Shown: positions 49,636-57,696 of the stretch, piece after piece | Position numbering within the stretch: position 1 is the stretch's first letter | Layout: every line of letters starts with the position of its first letter | Source of the DNA: Cyanobium sp. Aljojuca 7A6 | GTDB lineage: Bacteria; Cyanobacteriota; Cyanobacteriia; PCC-6307; Cyanobiaceae | Direction of reading: 5' to 3' | Assembly: GCF_024346455.1 (NCBI RefSeq) | Contig: NZ_JAGQCY010000001.1 | Coordinates: 248,001-312,000, forward strand | Length of the DNA stretch: 64,000 nt | The notes under the pieces: generated by a model | Database searches by the model: none | Told to the model about the DNA's origin: nothing | What the model saw: only the letters and a program-made list of their open reading frames with translations | Position numbers and translations under genes: made by a program

Positions 49636-52269
49636 GTGGTGGCGATCGGACTCCTCGGCACCATCCTGCTGGCCTGGAACAGCTACACCCAGGCCAGCAA
49701 GGAGCACGACCTCCGGGAGGAACCCACAGCCGATCTGGTCCGCAACGCCCTGTTGCGAAAACTGGCCAGCACGGAATCGGTGCTGCGCAGCCTGGCTGGA
49801 CTGGAGCTGGCCTCGGAAGCAGTCACCCTCTCCGAGCTGGAACGGTTCGTCGGGTCCGTGGCGAACGACGGCCGCAGCCTCGACGGCATCGGCACCATGG
49901 GCTATGCCACCGCCGAGTCCGGGAAGGCCCCGATCCGCCTGATCGCGCCGCTGGATGCCAGCAACCGCCGTCTGCTGGGAAGCGATCTCTGGTCGCAGGT
50001 CCTCGACCCCGGCCAGGGCCTGCGGCAAGACAGCGCACCCAGCCAAGGCTGGCTCCTGCCTGGCCGGTCCGGGCCGGGACAGCCAACGTTCTTGGTGCAG
50101 ATCCTTGCCTTTGGCGGCAGCCCCACCGCCGCCGGTCCTGGGCCCACACCCCCCACCCGCTGGGCCTTCGCCACCCTGCCGCTGCGGGACCTCCTGCGGG
50201 CGGCCCTGCACCACCCGTTGATCCAGCTGAAGGAGCCTGTCATCCTGCAACTCTACAGCGGCGAGCGGGCCAACCCCAACCAGCTTCTTTACGACTCCCG
50301 CAACCTCCCCCGGGCCGGCGTGCTGCCCCATGCGAAGTCACGGCTGCTCGAGACCGGAGGCCAGCGCTGGCTGTTGCTGGTTCAGACACCCCTGCAAGTC
50401 TCCGGCCCTTGGCTGCCCACCTGGGGGGCCGTGCTGCTGCTGGGACTGGCGACCAGCGTCCTGGCGGGCCTGCTGAGCCAACAAGTCCTGAAAGGGAGCC
50501 AGGCGATCGAACGGGAGGAGCGGAACCTGGGCGCCATGCGGCGCAACTGGGAAGCCAGTCTGGAATGGTTCCACCTGTTTCGCCAGGCCTTTTCCCTGAT
50601 CCAGGAAGGCGTTGTGATCACCGACAGCACGGGGTCGATCCTGACCTGCAACGAGGCCTACTCCGCCATCACCGGCTACGCGCTGGAGGCGCTGGTGGGC
50701 CGCAACCCCCGCATGATGAAATCCGGCTACCAGGGCACGGCGTTCTATGCGGCGCTGTGGGAGCAGCTGCGCGCCAGCGACCGTTGGCAGGGGGAGATCT
50801 GGAACCGGCGTTCCAGCGGGGAGATCTACCCCGCCTGGATGCAGATGGGGGTGGTGCGCGATGCGTCCGGCGCCCCCAGCCATTTCGTGGCAGCTCTGGC
50901 CGATCTGACAAGCCTGCAGGAGAAGGACCGCCAGCTGGAATACCTGGGCTATCACGACCCCCTCACCAGGCTGCCCAATCTGCAGATGGCCGAGCTGCGG
51001 CTGGGTCAGTTGTGCCAGCAGACGCAACCGCTGGCGCTGATCTGGATCGAGCTGGATGGTCTCAAGCGCATCGAGGAAAGCTTTGGCCAGGCCAAGGGGG
51101 ATCAGCTGCTGCAGGTCATCGTCGAGCGGCTGGGCCGTTTCGTGGGCCCCACGGACGTCTTGGCCCAGGTCGGCAGGAGTGAATTCCTGATCGTGCATTC
51201 GCTGGATCCGGCCGATCCCACGGGCCTGCAGTTGGCCCATCACATTGTTGGCGGCTTGAGCGATCCGATGGCACCAGTGGAAACACTGGAACAGGCCCTT
51301 TCGGCCTGGGCCGGAGTGAGTTGCTTCCCCAAGGACTCCAGGGAGCCGGAAACCCTGCTCCTGTTCGCAGCCACGGCCCTCGGGCAGGCCCGACGCCTGG
51401 GGCCCCAGGCGATCCTGCCCTACACGGCCGAGATGACGATCCGCAGCCGCCACCGCCTGGCCATCGAAGCCCACCTGAAACGGGCGGTGGAAGCCGACCA
51501 GCTGGAACTTTTTTACCAGCCCCAGGTGGATGGCCAGGGGACGCTGCTGGGGGCCGAGGCCCTGCTGCGTTGGCGCAGTCCGAAGTTCGGTCTCGTTTCA
51601 CCGCTGGAGTTCCTCCCCATCGCCGAGGCCAGCGACCTGATCCACCGCATCGGCGCATGGGTGCTCGAAGACGCCTGCCGCCAGTGGCAGGCGTGGGTGC
51701 AGGCCGGCCTGACCCCGGGCCGGCTGGCGGTGAACCTCTCCAACCGCCAGTTTCAGGATCCAAAGCAGAGCGTGCCCCAGCTGGTGGCGGCGTGCCTGGC
51801 CCGCACCTGCCTTGAGGCCCACTGGCTGGAGCTGGAGATCACCGAGAGTTGCCTGATGCCGGCTCTGGGCACGCGCGAGCAGCTCCTGGAACTGGAGGCC
51901 ATGGGAGTAGAACTGGCGATCGACGACTTCGGCACCGGCTTTTCGTCCCTGAGCACCATCCATAGGTATCCGATCAGCAAGCTGAAGATCGATCGCTCCT
52001 TCGTGGATGGCGTTGACACCAACCCCACCTCCCAGTCGATCGTGCGCGCCACCCTGGCCATGGCCCGAGGGCTGGGGGTGAACACCCTGGCCGAGGGGGT
52101 GGAGCGCCCCGAGGAGCTGGACTTCCTGCTGCGCTGTGGCTGCCCCGCCTTCCAGGGCTATCTGTTCAACCGTCCCCTGGCCGCCGCCCAGTTTGAAGCC
52201 CTGCTCCAGAAGGGCGCGGCCGCCGGCCCGGCGCCCGGCGGCGAGCCGGCCAGGGTGCACCACTCATGA
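49636..52269 (+). CDS. Membrane CHASE-like/PAS/degenerate-GGDEF/EAL protein
   Basis: An 877-residue c-di-GMP enzyme. N-terminal helix, ~250-residue periplasmic sensor (CHASE-like), second helix (~265-285), PAS domain (~325-430), GGDEF-like domain whose signature at ~513 is GRSEF, with no RxxD inhibitory site, and an EAL domain with GAEALLRWRS (Glu641), NLSNRQF, LELEITES, IDDFGTGFSS (763) and LKIDRSF. So the cyclase half is probably inactive and the phosphodiesterase half looks intact. GTG 49636 is the first usable start; an earlier non-standard start would add basic residues before the first helix. Divergent from the binding lipoprotein and overlapping the next gene by 4 bp. Confidence 0.88.
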   Translation: MVAIGLLGTILLAWNSYTQASKEHDLREEPTADLVRNALLRKLASTESVLRSLAGLELASEAVTLSELERFVGSVANDGRSLDGIGTMGYATAESGKAPIRLIAPLDASNRRLLGSDLWSQVLDPGQGLRQDSAPSQGWLLPGRSGPGQPTFLVQILAFGGSPTAAGPGPTPPTRWAFATLPLRDLLRAALHHPLIQLKEPVILQLYSGERANPNQLLYDSRNLPRAGVLPHAKSRLLETGGQRWLLLVQTPLQVSGPWLPTWGAVLLLGLATSVLAGLLSQQVLKGSQAIEREERNLGAMRRNWEASLEWFHLFRQAFSLIQEGVVITDSTGSILTCNEAYSAITGYALEALVGRNPRMMKSGYQGTAFYAALWEQLRASDRWQGEIWNRRSSGEIYPAWMQMGVVRDASGAPSHFVAALADLTSLQEKDRQLEYLGYHDPLTRLPNLQMAELRLGQLCQQTQPLALIWIELDGLKRIEESFGQAKGDQLLQVIVERLGRFVGPTDVLAQVGRSEFLIVHSLDPADPTGLQLAHHIVGGLSDPMAPVETLEQALSAWAGVSCFPKDSREPETLLLFAATALGQARRLGPQAILPYTAEMTIRSRHRLAIEAHLKRAVEADQLELFYQPQVDGQGTLLGAEALLRWRSPKFGLVSPLEFLPIAEASDLIHRIGAWVLEDACRQWQAWVQAGLTPGRLAVNLSNRQFQDPKQSVPQLVAACLARTCLEAHWLELEITESCLMPALGTREQLLELEAMGVELAIDDFGTGFSSLSTIHRYPISKLKIDRSFVDGVDTNPTSQSIVRATLAMARGLGVNTLAEGVERPEELDFLLRCGCPAFQGYLFNRPLAAAQFEALLQKGAAAGPAPGGEPARVHHS

Positions 52270-54059
52270 GGCTCCCCCACGGCAGCCTGACTCCGCGCCA
52301 GGGGCTGCTTCTGGCGCTGTTGGCCGGGCTGACCGTGCTGGGCAACGTGAGCGTGGTGCCCCTGTTCTTCAGCATCCAGTTCCTGCTCGGATCGATCGCC
52401 GCCACCTTCACCCTGCTCTGGCGACGGGGCTGGTGGAACGTGGCCTTCACCATCGTGGCAAGCCTCTACACCTGGAAGATCTGGGGGCACCCCTGGGCGA
52501 TCGTGATCTTCGGCGCCGAGGCCCTCTGGCTGGCGGTGTTCGTGAATCGCTTCAGCGGCCCGCCTCAGAACGATCTCAAGGGCCGCCTCATCCTGGCCGA
52601 CATCGCCTTCTGGCTCCTGGTGGGGACACCGCTGGTGTTCTTCCTCTACGGCCACGTGCTGCACATCGATCCGGCGAATGTGGCCGTGGTGGCCGCCAAG
52701 CAGGTGGTCAACGGCATCGCCAACACCGTGGTGGCCTTCCTGCTGTTCGTGCTGCTGCAGGTGCGGCGCAACTGGCAGGGCCAGGGGCTGCTGCCCCTGC
52801 GGGGCCTTGTGTTCTCCTTGGTGCTGGCCGCCATCACCCTGCCTTCACTTGGCGTCACCCTTCGCTCGGGCAACCTGCTGCAGAGCGCCACCCAGCAGGG
52901 GGTTCTGGAAAATCTGCGCAGCGTCGGCGAAGCCGCCGCCCGCATCGATCCCCTCCAACTCGGCGAACCCTCCCGGGGACTTCCCGCCAGCAGCGGCGCG
53001 ACAGCGTTCCTGCTCATCGACAACGAGGGTACCCGGATCAGTTCCAACCCCGGGCTCTTCCTGCGCCTGGAGGACAATTTTTCCCCCGCCTCGCCTGAGC
53101 ACATCCTGGTGAGTGGGCTGCAGATCCTCGTTCCAAGAGGAAACAGTCCTGCCCTGAAGGTGTGGGTCAACGGCTACTGGAGCACCACGTTGACTTCGGC
53201 CCGTTATCTGGTCCAGGTCGTGCAACCCGCCGCGCCGATGGTGCTGAGCCTCCAGGAGCAAAGCACCAGCCTGCTCCTGACCGTCATGTGGATGATGTTG
53301 GTGGGGGTCCTGCTCAGCGAGGTGGTGGCCACGGTGGTGGAGGGCCAGATGCAAACCCTCCGCCTCTCCTTGTTGGAAACGCCCAGATCGCCAGCCCTCA
53401 ACGGCAGCCTGGCCAGTGAGGCCCCGGCCGCCAGCAGCCGCATCGTCGAGGTCCAGGACCTGGCCAGCCGCCTCCAGGAACAACACAGAAAAGTGGCGCA
53501 AATGAGTCAGGACTTCACTGACGTGAGCGCCAGATTGAAGCAATGCTCCGAGCGACAACGCCTCCTCAGCAGCACCGATCCCCTGACGGGAATCAACACC
53601 CGCTCGAACTTGGAGCACGTCCTGAAACGCGTCGCGCAACGGTCCCGTTCCTGTTCTGTTCCCCTGTCCTGCCTGGCCTTTTCCGTGCATGGTCTGCGGC
53701 CGATCAATACCCTCCACGGGATGCAGAAAGGCGACGAAATCCTGCGGCACTTGATCGCCAGCGTGCAGCAGTTTCTGCACGCCAACGACGAACTGTTTCG
53801 TCTTGGAGGCAGTGCATTTCTGGTGCTGCTCTGGGACCAGCGCCTCGAATCGGCCCGCACCACGGCGGAGCAGATCCGCAAGGTCGTCAGCGAGACCGAC
53901 CTACCCCCGTGCGACGGATCGTTGCCGCAGCTGACGATGAACGCCGGGATGAGCCTGCTGGCCGCCTCGGATACCACTGGGCAGGAGATGTTCTCCAGGG
54001 TGGAGCTGGCCCTGAACCAGTCCCGCGACCTGGGGACGAATCAAGTGGTGGTGCGCTGA
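52266..54059 (+). CDS. Membrane sensor protein with degenerate GGDEF domain
   Basis: A 597-residue protein: about six N-terminal membrane helices (residues ~10-205), a periplasmic Cache-like segment (~210-330), another helix (~335-355), a coiled-coil-like stretch (RLQEQHRKVAQMSQDFTD), and a C-terminal GGDEF domain (~440-597) opening SSTDPLTGINTRSNLEHV. The catalytic signature at ~514 is GGSAF in place of GGDEF, so cyclase activity is doubtful; it may bind GTP or c-di-GMP or act as a partner of the upstream EAL protein, to which it is coupled by an ATGA overlap. Its last 19 bp overlap the converging end of hoxE. Confidence 0.82.
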   Translation: MRLPHGSLTPRQGLLLALLAGLTVLGNVSVVPLFFSIQFLLGSIAATFTLLWRRGWWNVAFTIVASLYTWKIWGHPWAIVIFGAEALWLAVFVNRFSGPPQNDLKGRLILADIAFWLLVGTPLVFFLYGHVLHIDPANVAVVAAKQVVNGIANTVVAFLLFVLLQVRRNWQGQGLLPLRGLVFSLVLAAITLPSLGVTLRSGNLLQSATQQGVLENLRSVGEAAARIDPLQLGEPSRGLPASSGATAFLLIDNEGTRISSNPGLFLRLEDNFSPASPEHILVSGLQILVPRGNSPALKVWVNGYWSTTLTSARYLVQVVQPAAPMVLSLQEQSTSLLLTVMWMMLVGVLLSEVVATVVEGQMQTLRLSLLETPRSPALNGSLASEAPAASSRIVEVQDLASRLQEQHRKVAQMSQDFTDVSARLKQCSERQRLLSSTDPLTGINTRSNLEHVLKRVAQRSRSCSVPLSCLAFSVHGLRPINTLHGMQKGDEILRHLIASVQQFLHANDELFRLGGSAFLVLLWDQRLESARTTAEQIRKVVSETDLPPCDGSLPQLTMNAGMSLLAASDTTGQEMFSRVELALNQSRDLGTNQVVVR

Positions 54060-54565
54060 GGCAGGCCAGCGGCCTCCAGCCGGGCGTCGAGCGCCTCGCT
54101 CTGGTCGACGGGCAGCCGCGTGATCAGTTCCCCATCCACCACCAGCACCGGCGCCTGCCCGCAGGCCCCCAGGCAGCTGACGTGCTGCAGGGCCCAGACG
54201 CCATCCCCCGACGGATCGTCGAGACGCACCCCCAACCGCTGCTCGATGCGGGCCGCCACCTGCCCACCTCCCTTCACATAGCAGGCGGTGCCGAGGCAGA
54301 CGGCACAGCGGTGGGCGGTGGGGGGCTTGAGCCGGAAGAGGTGGTAAAAGCTGGCCACGCCGTGGACGCGGCTCAACGGCAGCCGCATCCCGGTGGCCAC
54401 GTCCCGCAGGGCCTGCGGTGCCAGGTAGCCGTGGAGCTCCTGCACCTGGTGCAGCACCTCAATGAGCGCGTCGGCGCGGGCGCCATGGCGACGGATCACC
54501 TGGGCAATGCGCGGATCTGGGCCGGCGGCGACCTGATCGGTGCTGGCTGCGGTTGAAGCGGTCAT
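54041..54565 (-). CDS. hoxE: Bidirectional hydrogenase subunit HoxE
   Basis: The NuoE-like [2Fe-2S] subunit of the cyanobacterial Hox diaphorase, 174 residues from ATG 54565. Cluster ligands in HRCAVCLGTACYVKGG and VSCLGACGQAP; helical N-terminal part HGARADALIEVLHQVQELHGYL. It normally lies directly before hoxF; here 5.6 kb of other genes separate the two. A strong GGGGAGG ribosome site precedes the ATG. Confidence 0.95.
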   Translation of the reverse strand: MTASTAASTDQVAAGPDPRIAQVIRRHGARADALIEVLHQVQELHGYLAPQALRDVATGMRLPLSRVHGVASFYHLFRLKPPTAHRCAVCLGTACYVKGGGQVAARIEQRLGVRLDDPSGDGVWALQHVSCLGACGQAPVLVVDGELITRLPVDQSEALDARLEAAGLPQRTTT

Positions 54566-54585
54566 GCCGTCGTTGTCCCACCTCC

Positions 54586-54598
54586 CCTTGCTAGCCAC
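54586..54598 (-). repeat. 13-bp element before hoxE, identical copy before hoxF
   Basis: GTGGCTAGCAAGG on the - strand, 20 bp before the hoxE ATG and just upstream of its ribosome site. Identical to 48415-48427 before hoxF. Flanking bases differ, so the identity is confined to these 13 bases. Confidence 0.6.
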
Positions 54599-54880
54599 AC
54601 CTGGGGCCATGGTCAGCAAGACCGCAGCAGGACTGCAGCGGCCATGACGACGGACGAGAAGCAGGCCGCTACCTATAGTCGAAGATTTGTAGGTAATCAC
54701 GCGATGAACCCTTGCATTCAGGCTCAGATCCCGACCACAGTGTTGCGTTTTATTTTGCCTTTCCGTGCGTCTGCCCTGGCGTGCGAAAAGGACATCAACG
54801 GCCTGCAGAGCAGCTCCGACAGCCACGCAGAAAGCCTCAGCCAATAAAGGCCTTCACCTCTGGCACGGTGAAATGCATAG
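54599..54880. other. Non-coding region between hoxE and the PAS-GGDEF gene
   Basis: Together with the elements on either side this is a 352-bp divergent intergenic region, clearly less GC-rich than the coding DNA (for example AAGATTTGTAGGTAATCACG and GTTGCGTTTTATTTTGCC). I see no convincing gene; the open frame at 54644-54847 has no family-like features. It probably carries the hoxE promoter (a TATAGG-like box on the - strand near 54670) and the leader of the + strand gene. Confidence 0.5.
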
Positions 54881-54920
54881 CAAATGATTAGCCGTCTCAT
54901 TTGTTAGTCCGAATCATTTG
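54881..54920. promoter_or_regulatory. Spaced inverted repeat over the PAS-GGDEF start
   Basis: CAAATGATT (54881-54889) and its exact complement AATCATTTG (54912-54920) are 22 bp apart; a third half TCATTTG lies between (54897-54903). The right arm ends on the TTG start codon of the PAS-GGDEF gene. This could be an operator or an RNA hairpin that hides the start. Inference only. Confidence 0.35.
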
Positions 54921-56948
54921 AATTCTTCCCAACCTCGATACCATCCAAGATTCGTCGTCTCGGCCGTTGCCCTGATCGGCCTTTTTCTGCTGGATCTGGC
55001 CCTGACAAGAATCCTGGGCACTACCCTGTTCCAATACTACTGGATTCCCGTGGTGCTGGCAGCTTCCTTCTCCACGCCGCGCCAGGTGGGTTGGATCACG
55101 AGTCTGGCGATCGCCCTCACCGTCGCCTGGTCACTTCAGGCTCCCCAGGCCTCAACACTGGAACTGATGCTGCGGCTGGCCGGCCTGATCGGGCTGGCCT
55201 GGGTGTCGATGCATCTGGCTCGCGAACTGCAGGCGAAGGAACGCAGCAACCGGCAACTCAAGGAGCATTACCAGTTGCTGGCCGAGAACGCCCCGGATGT
55301 GGTCCTCAGCAGCGACAGGGACGGGCGGATCGCCTGGGTCTCCCCGTCGGTGCGGCAGCTGCTGGGCCATGACGCCTGCCAGTTGCAGGGTCGGACCATC
55401 GACGAGCTGCTGCTGGAGGCGGACCGCGGGCAGCTGGATCAAGCCATCGGTCGGGTCCTGCAGGGGAACAGCAGCCTCTGCGAGCTGCGCTTCCGGGCCG
55501 CTGATGGGGGCAGCCGCTGGGTCTCCATGGCGCTGCGTCCGGTGCTCGCACCCGATGGGGAGGTGATGGGCATCGTCGGCAGCTGGCGCGACATCCAGGG
55601 GGAGGTGGAGGCCCGTCAGGCGGAGGAGCGCACCAAGGCGGCCCTGGCGGCTTCGGAGGAACGGCTGCGCCTCACGATGGAGAACGCTTCAACCGGCATC
55701 GCCCTGCTCGATGCCTCAGGCCATTTCCTGTCCATCAACCCCACCGGCTGCGGGCTGCTCGACCGCGACCTGGCTGGGCTGGAGGGCCACACCTGGCAGG
55801 CCTTCTCGCCGGCCGCCGACCAGGCCAGCGAAGCCCCGCTGATGGAAGCTCTGCTCAGCGGCCAGCACCCCTGTTATCGCCTGCGCAAGCGCATCCTCCA
55901 GAGGGCCGGCAGCTCCATCTGGGTGGACTGCAGTGTCTCCTGCTCACGCCGTCCCGACGGCAGCCTGGCCTTCGTGATCGCCCAGTTCAATGACGTGACC
56001 GAGATGGTTCAGGCGGAAGCCGCCCTGGCCACCTCGGAGGAGCGCTACCGGCTGCTGGCGGAAAACTCCAGCGATGTGGTGCTCCTGATCAAGGACGGGG
56101 TGATCAGCTGGATTTCCCCCTCGCTCACCTGCATGCTGGGCTGGCAGCCGGAGGACTGGATCGGCCATCCCCTCAGCCGCTTCATCCCCGCCGATGAGCA
56201 ACCGGTCCTGGAACGCCACCTCCGTACCCTGGCCAGCGGTCAGACGGTGGTCAGCCGGCTGCAGGCCCTGGCCCACGACCACAGCCAGCGCTGGGTGGAA
56301 CTGCATGCCAGCTCCCACCGGGATCCGCTGGGCCGTCTCGACGGCATCGTCGGGTCGTTCCGAACGGTGGATCAGGAGGTGGCCGCCGAAAGGGAACTGG
56401 CCCGCCGCGCCTGCACCGACGAACTGACCGGCCTGGTGAACCGCCATGAGGCGCTGGAGCAGATCACCGCCATCGCCGTCCGCGTGCTGCGCCATGGCGA
56501 TGCCACCGCCGTGCTGTTCTGTGATCTCGACAACTTCAAGGAGATCAACGACACCTTCGGCCACATCCCGGGCGACGAACTGCTCCGGACCGTGGCCACC
56601 AGAATCCGCATCGGCCTGCGCAGCGGCGACATGGCCGCCCGCATCGGTGGCGACGAGCTGATGGTGGTGCTGCAGGGGGTGCGGAGCCTGAACGATGCGA
56701 TGGCGATCGCTGAAAAGCTGCGTCGGGCCGTGGCCGAACCGATCCCCACCAGTGCCGGCTACCTGTCAATCACCCTGAGCATCGGCGTGACCATGGTCCA
56801 ACCCGGCGAAAACCCCGACGAAATCATCTCCAGGGCCGACCGCGCCATGTACCGGGCCAAGCAGACCGGGCGCAACCAGGTGCTGCCTTTCACCGAACAG
56901 AGCGGTGCCGCTGAAAACCGGAGCGCCGCCTGGCAGCCGGTGCTCTGA
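54918..56948 (+). CDS. PAS-PAS-PAS-GGDEF diguanylate cyclase
   Basis: A 676-residue membrane diguanylate cyclase. Two to three N-terminal helices (~12-100), three PAS domains (~115-235, ~245-365, ~370-490), then GGDEF (~505-660) with the active signature GGDEL at ~577 and an RSGD inhibitory site exactly five residues before it. It should make c-di-GMP from GTP with product inhibition. Start is TTG 54918. It is divergent from hoxE, the third c-di-GMP-type protein around the hox genes and the only one with an intact cyclase signature. Confidence 0.92.
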   Translation: MNSSQPRYHPRFVVSAVALIGLFLLDLALTRILGTTLFQYYWIPVVLAASFSTPRQVGWITSLAIALTVAWSLQAPQASTLELMLRLAGLIGLAWVSMHLARELQAKERSNRQLKEHYQLLAENAPDVVLSSDRDGRIAWVSPSVRQLLGHDACQLQGRTIDELLLEADRGQLDQAIGRVLQGNSSLCELRFRAADGGSRWVSMALRPVLAPDGEVMGIVGSWRDIQGEVEARQAEERTKAALAASEERLRLTMENASTGIALLDASGHFLSINPTGCGLLDRDLAGLEGHTWQAFSPAADQASEAPLMEALLSGQHPCYRLRKRILQRAGSSIWVDCSVSCSRRPDGSLAFVIAQFNDVTEMVQAEAALATSEERYRLLAENSSDVVLLIKDGVISWISPSLTCMLGWQPEDWIGHPLSRFIPADEQPVLERHLRTLASGQTVVSRLQALAHDHSQRWVELHASSHRDPLGRLDGIVGSFRTVDQEVAAERELARRACTDELTGLVNRHEALEQITAIAVRVLRHGDATAVLFCDLDNFKEINDTFGHIPGDELLRTVATRIRIGLRSGDMAARIGGDELMVVLQGVRSLNDAMAIAEKLRRAVAEPIPTSAGYLSITLSIGVTMVQPGENPDEIISRADRAMYRAKQTGRNQVLPFTEQSGAAENRSAAWQPVL

Positions 56949-56953
56949 ATGGC

Positions 56954-57607
56954 TCAGGAGCGGCGGAAATAGGCCGCCCCCTTGCCTCGGCTGGCGGCCG
57001 TTCCATAGATCTTCGAAGCTGGGAAATACTCGGCCTCCAGCTGCACCGTGGCGGCCGCCTCTTCTCCGGCCGTTTCAGCAATGAACTGCAGGGTGAGATC
57101 CATACCCGAGGAGATGCCGGCCGCCGTCCAGATCGCCCCATCGCGGGTGAAGCGCTCCTCCACCACTTCCACATCGCCGAAGGCGCGCAGGCGCTCCAGG
57201 GAGGCCCAGTGGGTGGTGGCCCGCTTGCCCATGAGCAGGCCGGCCGCCTGCAGCAGGAAGGCCCCGGTGCAGACCGAGAGCACCGCCCGGCAGCGGGCCG
57301 CCTGTTCGCGGATGAAGCCGATCAGCTCGGCATTGTTCACCTCCGTGCGGGTGCCAAGGCCGCCCGGCACCAGCAGCACATCCAGGGGCGGAGCCGTGGC
57401 GAAGCTGGCCTGGGGCAGCAGCACCAGCCCCTTGGCGCAGGTGATCGGGGCCTCGCTCTGGCCAATCAGCAGACACTGTTCGGGTCCGCCGCTCTGGCGC
57501 GCCCACAGGGTGGCCATCTCCCAGGGCCCGATGGCGTCGAGTTCCTCCACCCCCGGGAACAGCAGGAGGCCGAAGATTCCGACGCCAGTGGACGCGGCTG
57601 GATCCAT
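56954..57607 (-). CDS. DJ-1/PfpI family protein
   Basis: A 217-residue class I glutamine-amidotransferase-fold protein of the AraC-associated / isocyanide-hydratase-like group: GIFGLLLFPGVEELDAIGPWE, LLVPGGLGTRTEV, nucleophile elbow SVCTGAFLLQAAGLL with Cys, then ATTHWASLERLRAFG and TAAGISSGMDLTL. No DNA-binding domain is attached. Likely a stress or small-molecule hydrolase; substrate unknown. Confidence 0.87.
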   Translation of the reverse strand: MDPAASTGVGIFGLLLFPGVEELDAIGPWEMATLWARQSGGPEQCLLIGQSEAPITCAKGLVLLPQASFATAPPLDVLLVPGGLGTRTEVNNAELIGFIREQAARCRAVLSVCTGAFLLQAAGLLMGKRATTHWASLERLRAFGDVEVVEERFTRDGAIWTAAGISSGMDLTLQFIAETAGEEAAATVQLEAEYFPASKIYGTAASRGKGAAYFRRS

Positions 57608-57696
57608 CGTTGGCCCCGCCCGCAAGCGTATGAAACGGTTCAAGTTTCCCATCAGCCGCCAAACCGCAGCGAAGATCAAGACCAGGCCCGGGAGCG

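Noticed and set aside
49515-51182. ATG-initiated 555-codon frame at the start of the EAL gene
   Set aside because: Pro/Arg/Gly-rich shadow in another frame. Its ATGATG is tempting as a start for the GGDEF/EAL gene but is out of frame with it.
48415-54598. Reading the two 13-bp copies as a simple target-site duplication flanking an inserted element
   Set aside because: The copies enclose hoxE as well as the cassette, and no transposase or terminal repeats are seen; a 13-bp duplication of one insertion would need to flank the insert alone.
54644-54847. 67-residue frame between hoxE and the PAS-GGDEF gene
   Set aside because: No ribosome site, no family-like pattern; the region is better explained as a divergent promoter and leader.
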